A DNA stretch of 64,000 nucleotides from Nocardia paucivorans NBRC 100373 (GCF_000308675.1 NZ_BAGE01000030.1:1-64000); one strand, 5' to 3'. Shown: positions 58,801-64,000, counted from the first letter of the stretch. Numbers and translations are program-made. The notes: generated from the sequence alone by a model not told the origin.

Positions 58801-60839
58801 CGAATGGTCACCCCCGGTTGCGCGCGCAGTTGGATTACAGCGTGCTCGGGGCCCCGCCGAATCGGACGGCGTTGCACCGGGCACTGGCGGGAGTGGACTG
58901 CCGGATCTCGGTCGAGGAGCAACAGCCGCTCTGGATGACAGAGCAATTCCCCCGGTGTCGGGTACTGCTCGATTTCGCCCACCCCGTTGTCGACGACGAG
59001 CGTGATCGCACCGGATTCACGGACCCTGTGACGGAATCGGTGTCCGTGCCGATCACCATCGACGCCGATGCCGGGACGGTCACCCGCCGTGCACGGTCGC
59101 TGCTGGAGGCCGTCTCGGACAGGCGAGAGCACCTCGAGCGATTCGCCCTCCTCGTGGAAGCGCTGATGGTTCGTTGCGGGGTGATGGATATCGAGATACG
59201 TATCCATCGGAGCGACGACGGCGCGGTCGTCGATATGCGTGCCGGGAGTTGGGGTCTCGACCTGGAAATAGGGGAGGAACCGGCCACCACCGCGGTGCGG
59301 GTGCGATTCCCGGTGGCGCCGGAGCCGGGCGGAAGCGGACGTTCCGATGATCTACGGGAGATCCTTGCCGCCTTGTTACCGGACGCGCCCCTCTTCGCCG
59401 CAATGCTCACCGCGGAGGTGACCACCATCGGGTCCGGGGAGCTCACCATCGCGGTCACCGGGGTGCCCGGACATCGCACCGTAGAGTTCGTCCTCGACGG
59501 TGCCCGACCCGCACGAATCACCCGTATCGAACCTGCTTCCACTGTGCTCGAGCCGTCACCGGTCACCGCGGTGGATGTCCGGGACACCGATCCGACGATC
59601 ACCGAGGACACCCCACACGACAACCTGTCGTTCACCATCCACATCTGCACCAAGGACGGCCCCGAGCGCCTGAGCGCACTCCTCTCCGATATCGCATCGG
59701 TGGCTCCCACTGTGGACACGGTGTTCGTCTACGACGATTCGGTGAACTGGGTCAGCCGGGTGCGTAATCGTTCCGCGTTGCAGAGCATGTCCTTCCGGAC
59801 CGTTCATATCGATGAAAGTGCGCGTCGTGAGTTGTTGCGCGATATGCCCTGGCCCTCCCCGGAGGCGAAATCCTATGCGGCCTACGCTTTCAAAGAGCTG
59901 GGGAAGCCGAAGTGGGACTATGCCGGCGTCAGAGCATTGGTACATTTCATCGCGGCATCCGCATCGCCTGTGGAAAGCAAGCTCCTCTTTCTCGACGATG
60001 ACTTGAGATTGATCGACGGCAGTTTCGGGGGGGAGAGGTATCGAGTCGATTCGGAGGCGATAGCACGGCTTCTCGCGGAACCGATATCTTCGGACGGTGT
60101 CGTGGGCGCCGAATTCGTTGGCCGACCGGACGTCTACGATGTCGAGTACGCCAGAAGTGCGATGAAGTTGGGCTACCGTGATGCCGGCCGCGGTGGGAAC
60201 AATCGATTCGCCCTGGATTACGAAGATATCGAAAGAGAGGAGACCTGGGCCTCCAAGGTCTCCATCGGCGGCGGTTTCCTGCTGCTGAGCGGCAATGGTG
60301 CGCGGCAGGCTCCGATTCCGCATCACTACAACGAGGACTGTGTATTCATAACGGTATTGGAAGCATACGGATACCACGTAAAGGCGGCACCGTTCAAGCC
60401 ATTGCATGCCGGTGGCAGAAGAGGCTTGGAATGGCGAATGTCCCTCGATCAACAGGTCGGTGCCATCGTGCAGAAATCGCTCGAGAAAGCCCTCGAAGAA
60501 GTGGGTATCGAGGATTTACCGACCCTGGCCGACAGAGCGATCGGGCATTGTGAAGACCACGCCAGGGCATCGACCGGGATCTGGAAGGAACTTTTCGCCG
60601 ACCCCGACCGGCAGATCGATGAAATACATGCCCACAATGTGTATGCCCTGATGGATTATGAAAGGCTCGCGCGCGAGGCGCAAACGGTCATCGCCACCTA
60701 CTTCCGGCAGTGGTTCGGGTGGCGGACGCTCATGGAGGACGCCGCGGTGTCGAATCATGTGCGACGGTTCATCGCGCGAGTGTCCACGCCATCGGTGTTC
60801 GACATCTCCTCGGCGGAACCCCGTGGGAAACACGATTGA
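43824..60839 (+). CDS. Giant 5671-residue multidomain ESX-type toxin protein
   Basis: The single frame spans 17 kb. Residues 1-300 are helical with Gly-rich hydrophobic stretches (212-269) and no signal peptide, as in ESX-exported toxins. Residues 600-1160 resemble a SecA motor: Walker A PGSGKT (690-694), D786-E-I-D789, R1104-GND and QARNRVARNGQRGR (1137-1150). Residues 1505-1670 look like GNAT. Three XRE-like HTH units lie at 1745-1780, 1833-1869 and 1896-1949. Hydrophobic segments lie near 2641-2676 and 2749-2779. A papain-like domain has C3565, H3636 and D3651. A methyltransferase-like part (3755-3870) and an HD-like domain (4665-4738, HD changed to SD) follow. Residues 5267-5600 are a GT-A glycosyltransferase with D5391-D-D5393. 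Activities are predicted only; the start is ATG 43824. Confidence 0.8.
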   Translation: MTTPSQWLAELPAPIQVVVFGAEVPTADTESGERVGAAFEQAAAGLARAAERLDAEIAALPDCVREELHDQIAGAARQLSEATAGSGEFCRRLAESTGQFNADTVKEVASMVAFGLMTVYQILVAGGWHPIRAFQLLSQARAKHLARWAEFVGRRAGQGAAAAAERAALSAIQVGGFAVFAGGVDAGIQAWQVAQGSRDRMDWKSVEVATVAGAGAAVGGALGAGMAGSVLSRVQRLPPGRSSLLVGGSVVAVAGGLGGAVGGALGGYAMTDQFSLTWAEVGSNVLLGIAEAAAHIRGHTVVSANREVGPLPSIPGPNGISPLMASDPLRHFDSEATLGIESDPALATESVSEESSSKENTENIGPTEAADPRTGAVEATSGRPMSTAPVEVSVSAKDTGAKGAATSGSTAVSASGVVDPGRVTVTERTASVGGGTERRGPAAETFEPVLRKRWVPGVAGERGHWVAEPGPTEPADVTVRPGPEAAAHEPPLVLEQVSDGPDGWAVATVEQAKEPPRVVEVVPDEPGHSRVRELGSAEPSRFEADEKAAWSSSEPESDAPMVVDLHPVPGTDHWAAGGVVAELGASEFEGAVRTQEQEQLTPTQQRLQDAAQDILDDYHARSDSSVPEESRPENISESALRDMLLNGTEHESLLAAIETVRRRTGKLLYREQLMGVLAMREGLVPEMVPGSGKTLTAAVHNVWSAIHRGPALLVTSSDPLAYEAFAESSAIFGDSGVTFVRIDPDRPVPLPENGRPTVYITTQDALGFAELRGNLGELTFTVGTIDEIDAALFYMNPLYVLSDGAVAPADAEMRQAVVAARDFVDEKLASGALTEADFGRDPTRPRSPARLTDEGLEKARRLWDGRLSDDDVKRINAAAAVALGDFVEGDHFVMHDGRPVIIDQVSHKVMRDPRTALESRWHDIAPAIEAAMIKKYESLGLRHDFVVHGNSDTATSVTLREVLQRRVESLTGTSGTVRNVADVLSQVYGTGEAVAIPRTKEHRLEYGGAIVAEDQQGKLINLVENLVRIHRDENLPQLVPAQRNSDVDRIHTELSKQLPDASIRVVDAKWILEQGVDWEDRLHEIVESAGEPGTITIINMQGARGNDYKVTDAISRAGGIVAHLYGRSPLSEDVDIQARNRVARNGQRGRVHEYLAFDDAVFDRPDHPLAQLVITRYRDAEAAYRAEPGDDHRAALDRAEDDIVELVDILQEEALRSRKSAFLRAANVVDASDDADTSTPAEIGADPVSELFGAHWLPRAAISNAAQVDDPVSDIGETTDIAAPSVPVTTAAAVPVEPVESPRATSDERTPASGALRPEPIVPIDLAPDPVDGRTRVPETPGAISQRSRPGKHSESDMVAAIGNDMTDIRENRTASYGTEPALDESNALPRENAELFEADAAARTSVGRAASRHGFARERIGYLLGPFSADYHSVVVPLVESVRTGDVREVIGSRLSDEPHSAQRGEARSGPNDDVNDPPPRLPEVERRRVAVGRRSSPDEYRDDIVVRYVTGPELSDLASSLVDLHPDGDPDRLGLDSWAEPESRWAAAVAELGGPGGRLVGFCLGQRKQEFDGTYAGMQTSPDSENREISHVRFEEPNVHITAMVVDRSARGFDTADAMLNEFLLNRSESLVSMQVDANDRIAIEVAERVVGPGFHPWGHELGADNLLYQGPRSTSRLLERRLRMDGLVPARSDARQGEESKRTNPNIGRVRALLRHIPGARGCYSALATDFFPDLTDASPRIGVNLRSIRERARVGAEELAARLGLSVTELDGWETGWQGEGDGKTRKQVRLSQENVSWYLRGLASLLPASVAAQARMGAVARGGDGGEVGVALAALRIDAGLESGVIADRGGWAPGAVERVESGVTKSSAEEVETYLRALAPGAPRYPEGYRSVGEYLKYLRQRSGETLFEAATAVRTTLGAMDDQESGRVVPSLETVGTYLDRYSDGSVSIDECVEAFPELRAVASRRGGEAESVGSKSDRAERRQVAEKPVASVTTSSGSPKAVLLHGTAESTDAADLVWAIVAGADVFGGLDRRAGAILRRFPDWEEVTSAADRKDGVRSFAFRVFARRPDGSVDDGPDRMNGGEPDTGWEMEYEPDPTVVGRRRPKVTEVIVRLRRSTVAGDWVGEVAEVSTRRDPALWKAARWPQAAPDPERAQQLVGAGVGVAARALRLLDVTTVVAEHGPVDHGTTVLVRTVDGTEEIPLRNDNACRSVTVTFTDGTTAGFDIRVDPVHRRLVVSSPDGRSVWAEQIRVSGSASTPEIGSAVTMALTRALAQVVHRHRGFEKVTPTDPRYVRENGKLVATRAAVLDAVVLLAADELLAWKPRTDRQRRYFFDLRREVLRRLEFARGPRFLQRERLAALRAVSPRLEYPIRRHWGPFKIRKPMMLHFEAAPPLHVHYGLSLIASGSNILPAIIGDPGQTLRYSIGSATGSLYMALSRSQSYLHIRQAENADTAPRWFIYRNDGKDFFRVHVGGALVDATARVGGSLALIDAGVAINPALLAEIFGRRVARGILRGLRASRIQPMYAAPRDLVEQTLAVARREEVYDRYAELRAESLQWARQLRKYLDRPDAPDDGELNELARLLHHLSAAAQEAAEQIEQYGLGAAVLRTKASPVRSPSMSRILRVSWLEPVGSMAVGTLAGLVFGNPWIGLLGAGGVLWMFLRARLGAVGERYKGRERATRVQRNNAYREKQWNDGIRDALIRIAELLENLPELPDPLPDATRKPPGIFPYFWSGLVEAATEIPAAIAGFYIPGYGPTLAWGLFFARILSPIANALRQCGEEIYDELGAARREVIDDRIALHEGSDDPSEIKRGLTESLAGYMELVRSTKETFVSEHYPDFPGAVSPAAVYRELMKQGANKKSSGVVLRQFGQVVAEKDTPELFDAFAAEIAEGFGELAPEKRAGKVAEAFLYWHESRMAAIGKLEMVDRYAAEYLPLELRLAGLFPEEKRTLLNPEYYEFARVVAELPIVAATPDSHEIEDHTGRFFAVLMLAAARNGVYATDHDDTGMSRLDTVSLGTLLTVGAKLMERDFVRLAHGTSSDDLLTDTVPLRVGESIDARQGASVAAEGAAGIGAYSLRLEGVEERTASRKKLRSARQILRIALGDKFFREAYIDRLVRWLADTQEPMVEDGGRVFGGSDPIAVWRVDPATGTGPNEGFTHVAKNGPTDNGPESVTRPIPVVKPVGDGREYPLERLLSFYADGVDPVLRSELLRAMVKRAAVGVRIADSNGGSDNGAHRRWEAEVARLEEEIDRVRSGHDPTVPLNEGITALRVVNDLAGRDIVSEIGEPGSISMSAQELQANTAGRVVMQPSHVALAARLANPQDRVSSALVVDREGDRPYVLTVCDGVVVKIDPHSGPPHVFVPTTETESPYAVLFDSDFDVLHPLDAGAHVRPHTENRYSESLGRRFRGVYSTDITLGIVSERIAAVAAEEGVDSVVSDDRSLWAQASDELRRLLQRRELLERKSAALHTLAGEHKRAVLEYFYCTNEYERLTALRRSVPEVASRLPEIVERRKRAADEYVRLGKLLDTKLDEHLPGQVFIHPSETNDYCAPAAVMDMHQLTGNDGIRFIGRDVSGFGVPTFEIAAALGAYPTDYGDHLEMADDLVSLGHGATILVDEEGHVYVLTNYRGLILVSDWNGTLLHLFPPEGREVVENLEGYVFAPTAQGGIEPLRPMDETVRDVLMELASRYARIERSQVGLEETREALKKVRSHDPALVADLTEIERRLKDARSVIRQLEDVGYAMVYEDLPVVDPDHLEVIPDGSLDAVSLRTVRYERLLDSSDALWGELFRILKAGGAATIDTDVELFRSDGVPREVVDRLTQAGFADIAFLYNDESFTLDAVPMGSDGRYTVRVIKPDDVAGESDGHSVRRSASPAETTKSHRDARSGTRAHRTPWGDRPVTNRVDADRAEIVEADDEAWEVYLEGEESVLPPEWYERFEEEPPTHPLAGSGPIRGAHFPVPELRMTTNDPEKIAALGEFSLWQAEIANTGLYRLSERWDSTDEPVEGHVLLSQLYCWISHQRYLRQVWAIDHDPAVARTEYDHPEAFRTLLDDYDHINIDIFGNVHARREGFRSDPDLAKRSLGAVTPAYRTSQAIGEIIRTRVEAEAPDGDELQNIVELPDGSRVGGTVLSCLTPVRQTVETALSENREAMFAAAMTELADMFGHRPPDVSGDLSRRAANVAYLLFQAPLTTRGSDATIRTFLVATFTFLFGRPIRLPHDIDVRGISMRQTDFVEWFTDMLDRESRAHEPGSSAIPRTRDVGGSSSENRAVTQSVIGSGPPGATPWSSRGGGAHRTVDAHPRGETTEPAARRTDGEAVSASELASDSSAVRPGRSAAVIGPADNGKGVESRSSRDEHRPEHDVMIGPEAFGGLGALLWEHGVVVGAAAVSLTLEGTFGTGLVELSVPEWVYRRMAEHPEWVELPPDSDEGQRMVGGYPADHLPRRGAGRPSLGWGRFRISVGWPGLVPVRYRERTGPDGQRRDPISHEELRERAWRAEDGMRVAGLPDVYAWAQERDLPADVELAQTIKDALLHPTRSRFPARVLEDESAEIIDILRTQSRIVGKPFTEEALAGDPRIRRAVALIAEGVYTARTLYGDPRIGRANHLYGSFELREYQVGAFYHNGDLAEGLRAIVRNGLFQNGGPEDILHAMCAAAWSDAVYGHGRRSDNPGGHDERRSAELLAARARLYGFDETVVAEMVRAVEATTFVETTKRQAAAFTDDLRQQQAAVAAGERRGIGQWNAGEDLHNLSSPEMVVDAIGLAVEDLMSKRAGEQRIFGRILARLGIRANYLPEALRLIDVYGAMRSGAPDGDGMTVRTAFAAHLRGSAVFVDPDAAGGHRYPDGWLLGNRDMRRDHAVLLRRLVHRLETDPDFSPLDAFYEACEHADHMREKYSGFRWQLVIRPGAQPWNPIAVTEALRRRLPGGDGQGVTRDVIDGVLRVMELVAPDAVDAQPAPNGKADAAIVLTMTEDTNGHPRLRAQLDYSVLGAPPNRTALHRALAGVDCRISVEEQQPLWMTEQFPRCRVLLDFAHPVVDDERDRTGFTDPVTESVSVPITIDADAGTVTRRARSLLEAVSDRREHLERFALLVEALMVRCGVMDIEIRIHRSDDGAVVDMRAGSWGLDLEIGEEPATTAVRVRFPVAPEPGGSGRSDDLREILAALLPDAPLFAAMLTAEVTTIGSGELTIAVTGVPGHRTVEFVLDGARPARITRIEPASTVLEPSPVTAVDVRDTDPTITEDTPHDNLSFTIHICTKDGPERLSALLSDIASVAPTVDTVFVYDDSVNWVSRVRNRSALQSMSFRTVHIDESARRELLRDMPWPSPEAKSYAAYAFKELGKPKWDYAGVRALVHFIAASASPVESKLLFLDDDLRLIDGSFGGERYRVDSEAIARLLAEPISSDGVVGAEFVGRPDVYDVEYARSAMKLGYRDAGRGGNNRFALDYEDIEREETWASKVSIGGGFLLLSGNGARQAPIPHHYNEDCVFITVLEAYGYHVKAAPFKPLHAGGRRGLEWRMSLDQQVGAIVQKSLEKALEEVGIEDLPTLADRAIGHCEDHARASTGIWKELFADPDRQIDEIHAHNVYALMDYERLAREAQTVIATYFRQWFGWRTLMEDAAVSNHVRRFIARVSTPSVFDISSAEPRGKHD

Positions 60840-61200
60840 TCCGGAAACGAATTCGTCCGCATGGCGGGAACACTCGGTGAACTCGATCGGCTGCGATCCG
60901 AACCCTCGGCCGTCCCGCTCGCCGACCATGTCGACGCCGGGACACGCCATACGACATCACAGCCGGATTCGACGGTGAGGTGGTCCCGGGCAGTTCACGG
61001 AGCCGGGAAGCACGGAGAATGGCTGCAACAGGTTACGGTTCGGCCGGAAAGGGTGCGTGATTCCCGCACGATGCGGTAGTGGTGTGGTCCTTGTCGTTTC
61101 CGCTTCGACCGTGGGACATGGCGTCGAACTCGGTTTCGGTGGAGAAGGTGGGATTGCCCGTCGTCGGATGAAACCGAGGCGATGTTCATGCGCAGACGGC
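60840..61200. other. Gap between the giant gene and the convergent immunity candidate
   Basis: This 361-bp region holds no gene that I can support. Both flanking genes end here, so terminators are expected, but I found no clear stem with a T-tract. Confidence 0.4.
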
Positions 61201-62166
61201 TCATCGGGTGGATCCGATATCGGAATCTGCTGCGGCCGGCTCGTCGCCTCGGCCACTTGCTCCGCGTTCGGGCAGTATCGCTGCCATCCAGGCCGGTACG
61301 TACCGCGTCGCGCGGGGGAAAAGTTCCAGCTCGTCCAGGACGGCTTGTCGGGGTGGTGTTCGCCGCCAACGGGTTTCGGTTCGGTATTCGACAGAGGTCG
61401 TGATCGGGTACTCGACCACCATGGCGGCCTCCGTCCAGGTGCCGACGCCGGTTCGGTACATTCCCGAACGCAGTTGCCGGAAGTATTCGGCCGACTCCTC
61501 GGCGGCCGGCTCCCATTCGCGGAGCCTGCCGTCGATACCCAGAACGTGCCCGATCGTTTCCTCGTGGTCACCGGTGGCGCGGTACATCACCCGGATCTGC
61601 GTCCGATCGGCCGGGGCGCGCAACACCAGCAGATCGGCGATCTTTCGGGTGAGATCACGTTGACCCTCGATGCCGAGCGGTGGGGAGACAGGGCCGCTCT
61701 TCTCGGACGGATCGGTGTTCGCCTCCACCGGCTCGAGCAGATGCCGAAGCCAGGAAGGAATCGTTTCCGTCGGACGGGGGTACGCCCCGAGATCGCGTCG
61801 GAACGCTTCGGGTGGTATCGGCGGATTCCACCGTGGGTCGTGGTCGTAGTTGTAGAAGACCCGGAACTCGCCCGGTGGATCGATCGTGTACCGCGCCGAC
61901 AGCCAGGCACCGCGCTCCGGGACGTACATCACGGTGCGCAATCGTGCGAACATCTCCGCGATATACGGTGGCGGATCGATTGCCGCGTCGGTCGTATCCG
62001 GCATGATCACCGTGAGACCGACGTCCTGTATTCCCTTCACGATCCGCGCGATCAGATCGATCCTGCGCCACCCCACCGGCGCGATCTCGAGCAGCGCCGC
62101 GCCGATCCGCGGCAGCAGTTCCGCGTATTGCTGCTGTTGAGCCGCCGTGACCCGCGGTCCGGACAT
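61201..62166 (-). CDS. Tandem YezG-like immunity protein candidate
   Basis: The 321-residue protein contains the same motif twice. Near residue 80 it reads LRTVMYVPERGAWLSARYTI and then DLGAYPRPTETIPSWLRHLL; near residue 240 it reads LRSGMYRTGVGTWTEAAMVV and then ELELFPRATRYVPAWMAAIL. The pattern R-x-x-M-Y, G-x-W, (F/Y)PR, (I/V)P-x-W fits the YezG-type immunity family of polymorphic toxin systems, with two domains fused. It is the only small soluble protein gene next to the giant toxin and faces it. ATG 62166 is my choice, as the region to 62328 is poorly conserved in character; the ribosome binding site is weak. Which toxin domain it neutralises is unknown. Confidence 0.7.
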   Translation of the reverse strand: MSGPRVTAAQQQQYAELLPRIGAALLEIAPVGWRRIDLIARIVKGIQDVGLTVIMPDTTDAAIDPPPYIAEMFARLRTVMYVPERGAWLSARYTIDPPGEFRVFYNYDHDPRWNPPIPPEAFRRDLGAYPRPTETIPSWLRHLLEPVEANTDPSEKSGPVSPPLGIEGQRDLTRKIADLLVLRAPADRTQIRVMYRATGDHEETIGHVLGIDGRLREWEPAAEESAEYFRQLRSGMYRTGVGTWTEAAMVVEYPITTSVEYRTETRWRRTPPRQAVLDELELFPRATRYVPAWMAAILPERGASGRGDEPAAADSDIGSTR

Positions 62167-62617
62167 GATCACACCGACGGTCGTCCGATGACCGGTACCT
62201 TCCGGCGTGACCGCATGCCACGCACGTGGTCGGCCGAGGCCGTCGGTCGGGGCGAGCGGGGCGGCGCATATTCGATACCTCTGGTGTAGATCCTGCTGAT
62301 GTCCATACTCTTTCCGAAGGTTCGTCACATCGACCGGCCTCGTACATTCTTGCCGCCTGTTCGCTGTTTCCGAATCGGTGAAGTTGCCGGTTCCGTGTAT
62401 GTCACCGCGGCCGGGGTCGCGGTCGCCGGTTGGGTGTCGCGAGGGCCGGTATCGGTTGGTTGCCGAGGATTTGTGATGGCAATTTGCGATGGCCCGAGGA
62501 CCGGTGATTTCGCCGATACCGCGACCGACCTACCGGGAGCACACTGGGCAGTGCTCGGTGTGGAGCCGCTCGCGGGTCGGTGACCGGCTCCATCCGTTGG
62601 TTCAGAAAGGCTGTTCC
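62167..62617. other. Intergenic region before the small membrane protein
   Basis: This 450-bp stretch holds no credible gene. It contains repeat copy C (62498-62520) and probably the divergent promoters of the immunity candidate and the membrane protein gene. Confidence 0.35.
62498..62520 (+). repeat. Dispersed GGACCGGTGATT motif, copy C
   Basis: GGACCGGTGATTTCGCCGAT, then ACC, is nearly the same as copy B at 41778. It lies about 100 bp before the TTG start of the small membrane protein. Confidence 0.4.
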
Positions 62618-63028
62618 TTGTCCAGACCACTTCTCGTGCTCGCCGCGATCTACCTTGCCGTTATCGGTTTTTCGCTGCTTTTGGTACCGACACAGTTCGG
62701 TGTCGGCGCGGTGCCGAGCGATGCCTCACCGGAATTGCTCGCGTTGCTTCGGCTTCTCGGTGGACCGATGATCGGTATCGCGGTGTTGAACTGGATGTCC
62801 CGTGGGGCCGAGTCGGTGTCGATCCGTAACGCCGTTGTCCTGGCGAACCTGGTGGGTTTCGGTGTCGTGGCCGCCAACGATGTGTGGGGCGTGGCCACCG
62901 GTGAGGCACGTGACCTCGCCAAAATCTTTCTCGTAGTGCACCTGTTGTTCACGATCGCATTCGCCACCATATGGTTTCGCGCCGGCGGGCGGCGATCGGA
63001 CGGTCGGGCGACGGCCGAAGATCGTTAG
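62618..63028 (+). CDS. Small four-helix membrane protein
   Basis: The 136-residue protein has four hydrophobic segments: LLVLAAIYLAVIGFSLLLVP, then LLGGPMIGIAVLNWMS, VVLANLVGFGVVAANDV and IFLVVHLLFTIAFATIWF. It ends in a short basic tail. A TTG start at 62618 is preferred because AAAGG lies 8 bp upstream and the product begins right at the first helix; ATG 62489 would add a proline-rich, non-hydrophobic stretch. It resembles short DUF-type membrane proteins of actinobacteria, but I cannot name the family. Confidence 0.65.
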   Translation: MSRPLLVLAAIYLAVIGFSLLLVPTQFGVGAVPSDASPELLALLRLLGGPMIGIAVLNWMSRGAESVSIRNAVVLANLVGFGVVAANDVWGVATGEARDLAKIFLVVHLLFTIAFATIWFRAGGRRSDGRATAEDR

Positions 63029-63470
63029 CCGCGAACCGGCTCGGTGGGTGCGGAAGCCGTCGGGCCACCGATGTCGGTGCACCACCACCGACGCCACCAT
63101 CATCGGGATGCGCCCGAGAATTATCAGGTGTTCTCCGGAGAGAACGCCGGTCCGGTAGGGCAGCAGTAGTGCCGTGAACAGCAGATACATCGTCGCGGTC
63201 ATCTCGGCCGCCTCGCGGCGTATCGTATTCGGCCCGCCGCGGCGACGGCCATTTCGGTTGCCGTGAGCATCTCCCGTGCGTCGGTGTTCGAACGCGACCC
63301 ATCTCCGACGGTGGTGAGCCCCTGCCGCAGCAGTGGATCGGGTACCGCCACACCCACTTTCACGGCGGTCGTCATTTCCGGGTGGTGCAGCGCCATGCGG
63401 TGCAAGAGCATGCGCGATGTGGTCGAGGCGGTGCGGTGGCTGTGGTTGTGACGACCCCTTGATGGGTACC
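63029..63470. other. Region with no supported gene
   Basis: About 440 bp. A minus-strand frame ending in this area contains one hydrophobic stretch (MYLLFTALLLPY) but has no matching start, conserved motif or partner helices, so it is either chance or a remnant. Nothing else stands out. Confidence 0.3.
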
Positions 63471-63512
63471 TTGACTATCCATAATGGAAAGTTAAACTAT
63501 CCATTATGGATA
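63471..63512 (+). promoter_or_regulatory. Promoter and twin palindrome operator of the MerR-type gene
   Basis: TTGACT (63471-63476) is a good -35 box, and TAAACT (63493-63498), 16 bp later, may be the -10. Two related palindromes overlap it: TCCATAATGGA (63478-63488) and TATCCATTATGGATA (63498-63512), centred 22 bp apart, two turns of the helix. The second covers the start codon, so the site suits autorepression, and the mRNA may be leaderless. Confidence 0.6.
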
Positions 63513-64000
63513 GGTCCAGAGGCGAATCCGGTATGCGGATGGCGGAGTTGAGTCGGGAGTCGGGGGTGACGGTCGCGACGATCAAGTACTACCAACGAGA
63601 AGGGCTGCTCCCGCCCGGGGAACTGACCAGCCCTAACCAGGCTCGCTATGGCGCCACGCATGTGCGGCGCCTCAAATTGGTTCGCGCATTGATGGAGATC
63701 GGGGGATTGTCGGTGGCGAGCGTGCGGGAAATACTCGCCGCGATCGACGGATCGCAAAGCTCGACCCACGATGTCCTCGGATTGGTCCAACGCGGTTTGC
63801 CCACGCCTCGAACGGAAGTGAGCGATACGGACCGGGAATGGGCCCTGGAGCGTATCGAGCAGCTGCTCGCCGAGCGTGGTTGGCAGCCACCACCGTACTC
63901 TCCCTTGATCGAGACATTGGTCGGGGTGCTCTGCGCTCTCCGCGAGGTCGGTCACGAGTGGGTATTGGACGGATTGTCGTGTTACGCCGAGGCCGCCGAC
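63506..64000 (+). CDS. MerR family transcriptional regulator (partial, cut by window end)
   Basis: The 165 visible codons begin with a MerR-type winged helix: MRMAELSRESGVTVATIKYY, QREGLLPPGELTSPNQARYG and HVRRLKLVRALMEIGGLSVA. A helical effector part follows and runs off the window at 64000. ATG 63506 lies within the operator palindrome; ATG 63533 is a possible internal start next to the first conserved residue. The effector and targets cannot be seen from here, though the twin palindrome suggests it controls itself. Confidence 0.85.
   Translation, partial: MDRSRGESGMRMAELSRESGVTVATIKYYQREGLLPPGELTSPNQARYGATHVRRLKLVRALMEIGGLSVASVREILAAIDGSQSSTHDVLGLVQRGLPTPRTEVSDTDREWALERIEQLLAERGWQPPPYSPLIETLVGVLCALREVGHEWVLDGLSCYAEAAD

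Noticed and set aside
57558..59207. 549-codon frame antisense within the giant gene
   Set aside because: Same shadow pattern; the plus-strand frame has coherent domains across this part.
62726..63202. Minus-strand membrane-protein fragment
   Set aside because: One hydrophobic stretch exists, but the rest is shadow of the plus-strand membrane gene and there is no supporting start or motif.

Overview
The window is high-GC DNA from a mycolic-acid-type actinobacterium, most likely Nocardia or a close relative. Three things point there. The block valS-folC-DUF4233-ndk-rne-rplU-rpmA-obgE-proB has the gene order known from Mycobacterium tuberculosis. The RNase E has the actinobacterial layout with long disordered tails. 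ESX (type VII secretion) substrates, an EspG chaperone and a lipoprotein class A beta-lactamase are also present. No rRNA, tRNA or CRISPR array was seen.

Layout. 0.2-5.5 kb: glycerol-3-phosphate dehydrogenase (glpD), divergent from an alkyl-DHAP-synthase-like flavoprotein and a diacylglycerol-kinase-like enzyme (the order of M. tuberculosis Rv2249c/Rv2251/Rv2252), then a P-loop kinase. 5.7-18.9 kb: conserved housekeeping genes for tRNA charging, folate, nucleotides, RNA decay, ribosomal proteins, the Obg GTPase and proline, with two clear intrinsic terminators. 18.9-23.5 kb: beta-lactamase, ABC ATPase, GntR regulator, and leuA behind a leucine-rich leader peptide with attenuator-like hairpins. 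23.5-25.5 kb: a decayed patch with an adenosine-deaminase pseudogene and two inverted IS5-type transposase remnants around a small secreted protein. 25.5-27.8 kb: a small ESX cassette (EspG, a YxxxD protein, a WXG/PPE-like proline-rich protein). 27.9-33 kb: a PEP-utilising-type phosphotransferase overlapping an NDK-like protein, then an isolated hemC. 33.1-38.9 kb: a complete conservon (sensor kinase, roadblock, DUF742, small GTPase) ending in two P450s, the first with the CYP157-type loss of ExxR. 39.4-41.7 kb: two membrane proteins of unknown role. 42-62.2 kb: the main feature, a WXG-domain protein followed by a 17-kb gene for a 5671-residue multidomain toxin-like protein, with a tandem YezG-like immunity candidate facing it. 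62.6-64 kb: a small membrane protein and a MerR-type regulator cut by the window edge.

How the parts may work together. The giant protein appears to carry an N-terminal ESX-type domain, a SecA-like ATPase, a GNAT domain, three XRE-like helix-turn-helix units, hydrophobic segments, a papain-fold C/H/D domain, a methyltransferase-like part, an HD-like domain and a C-terminal GT-A glycosyltransferase. With the WXG partner upstream and the immunity candidate downstream, it looks like a self-contained contact- or secretion-dependent toxin island. It is the best candidate here for an undescribed system. The PEP-utilising/NDK-like pair is the second candidate. All functions are read from sequence motifs; no database search was run.
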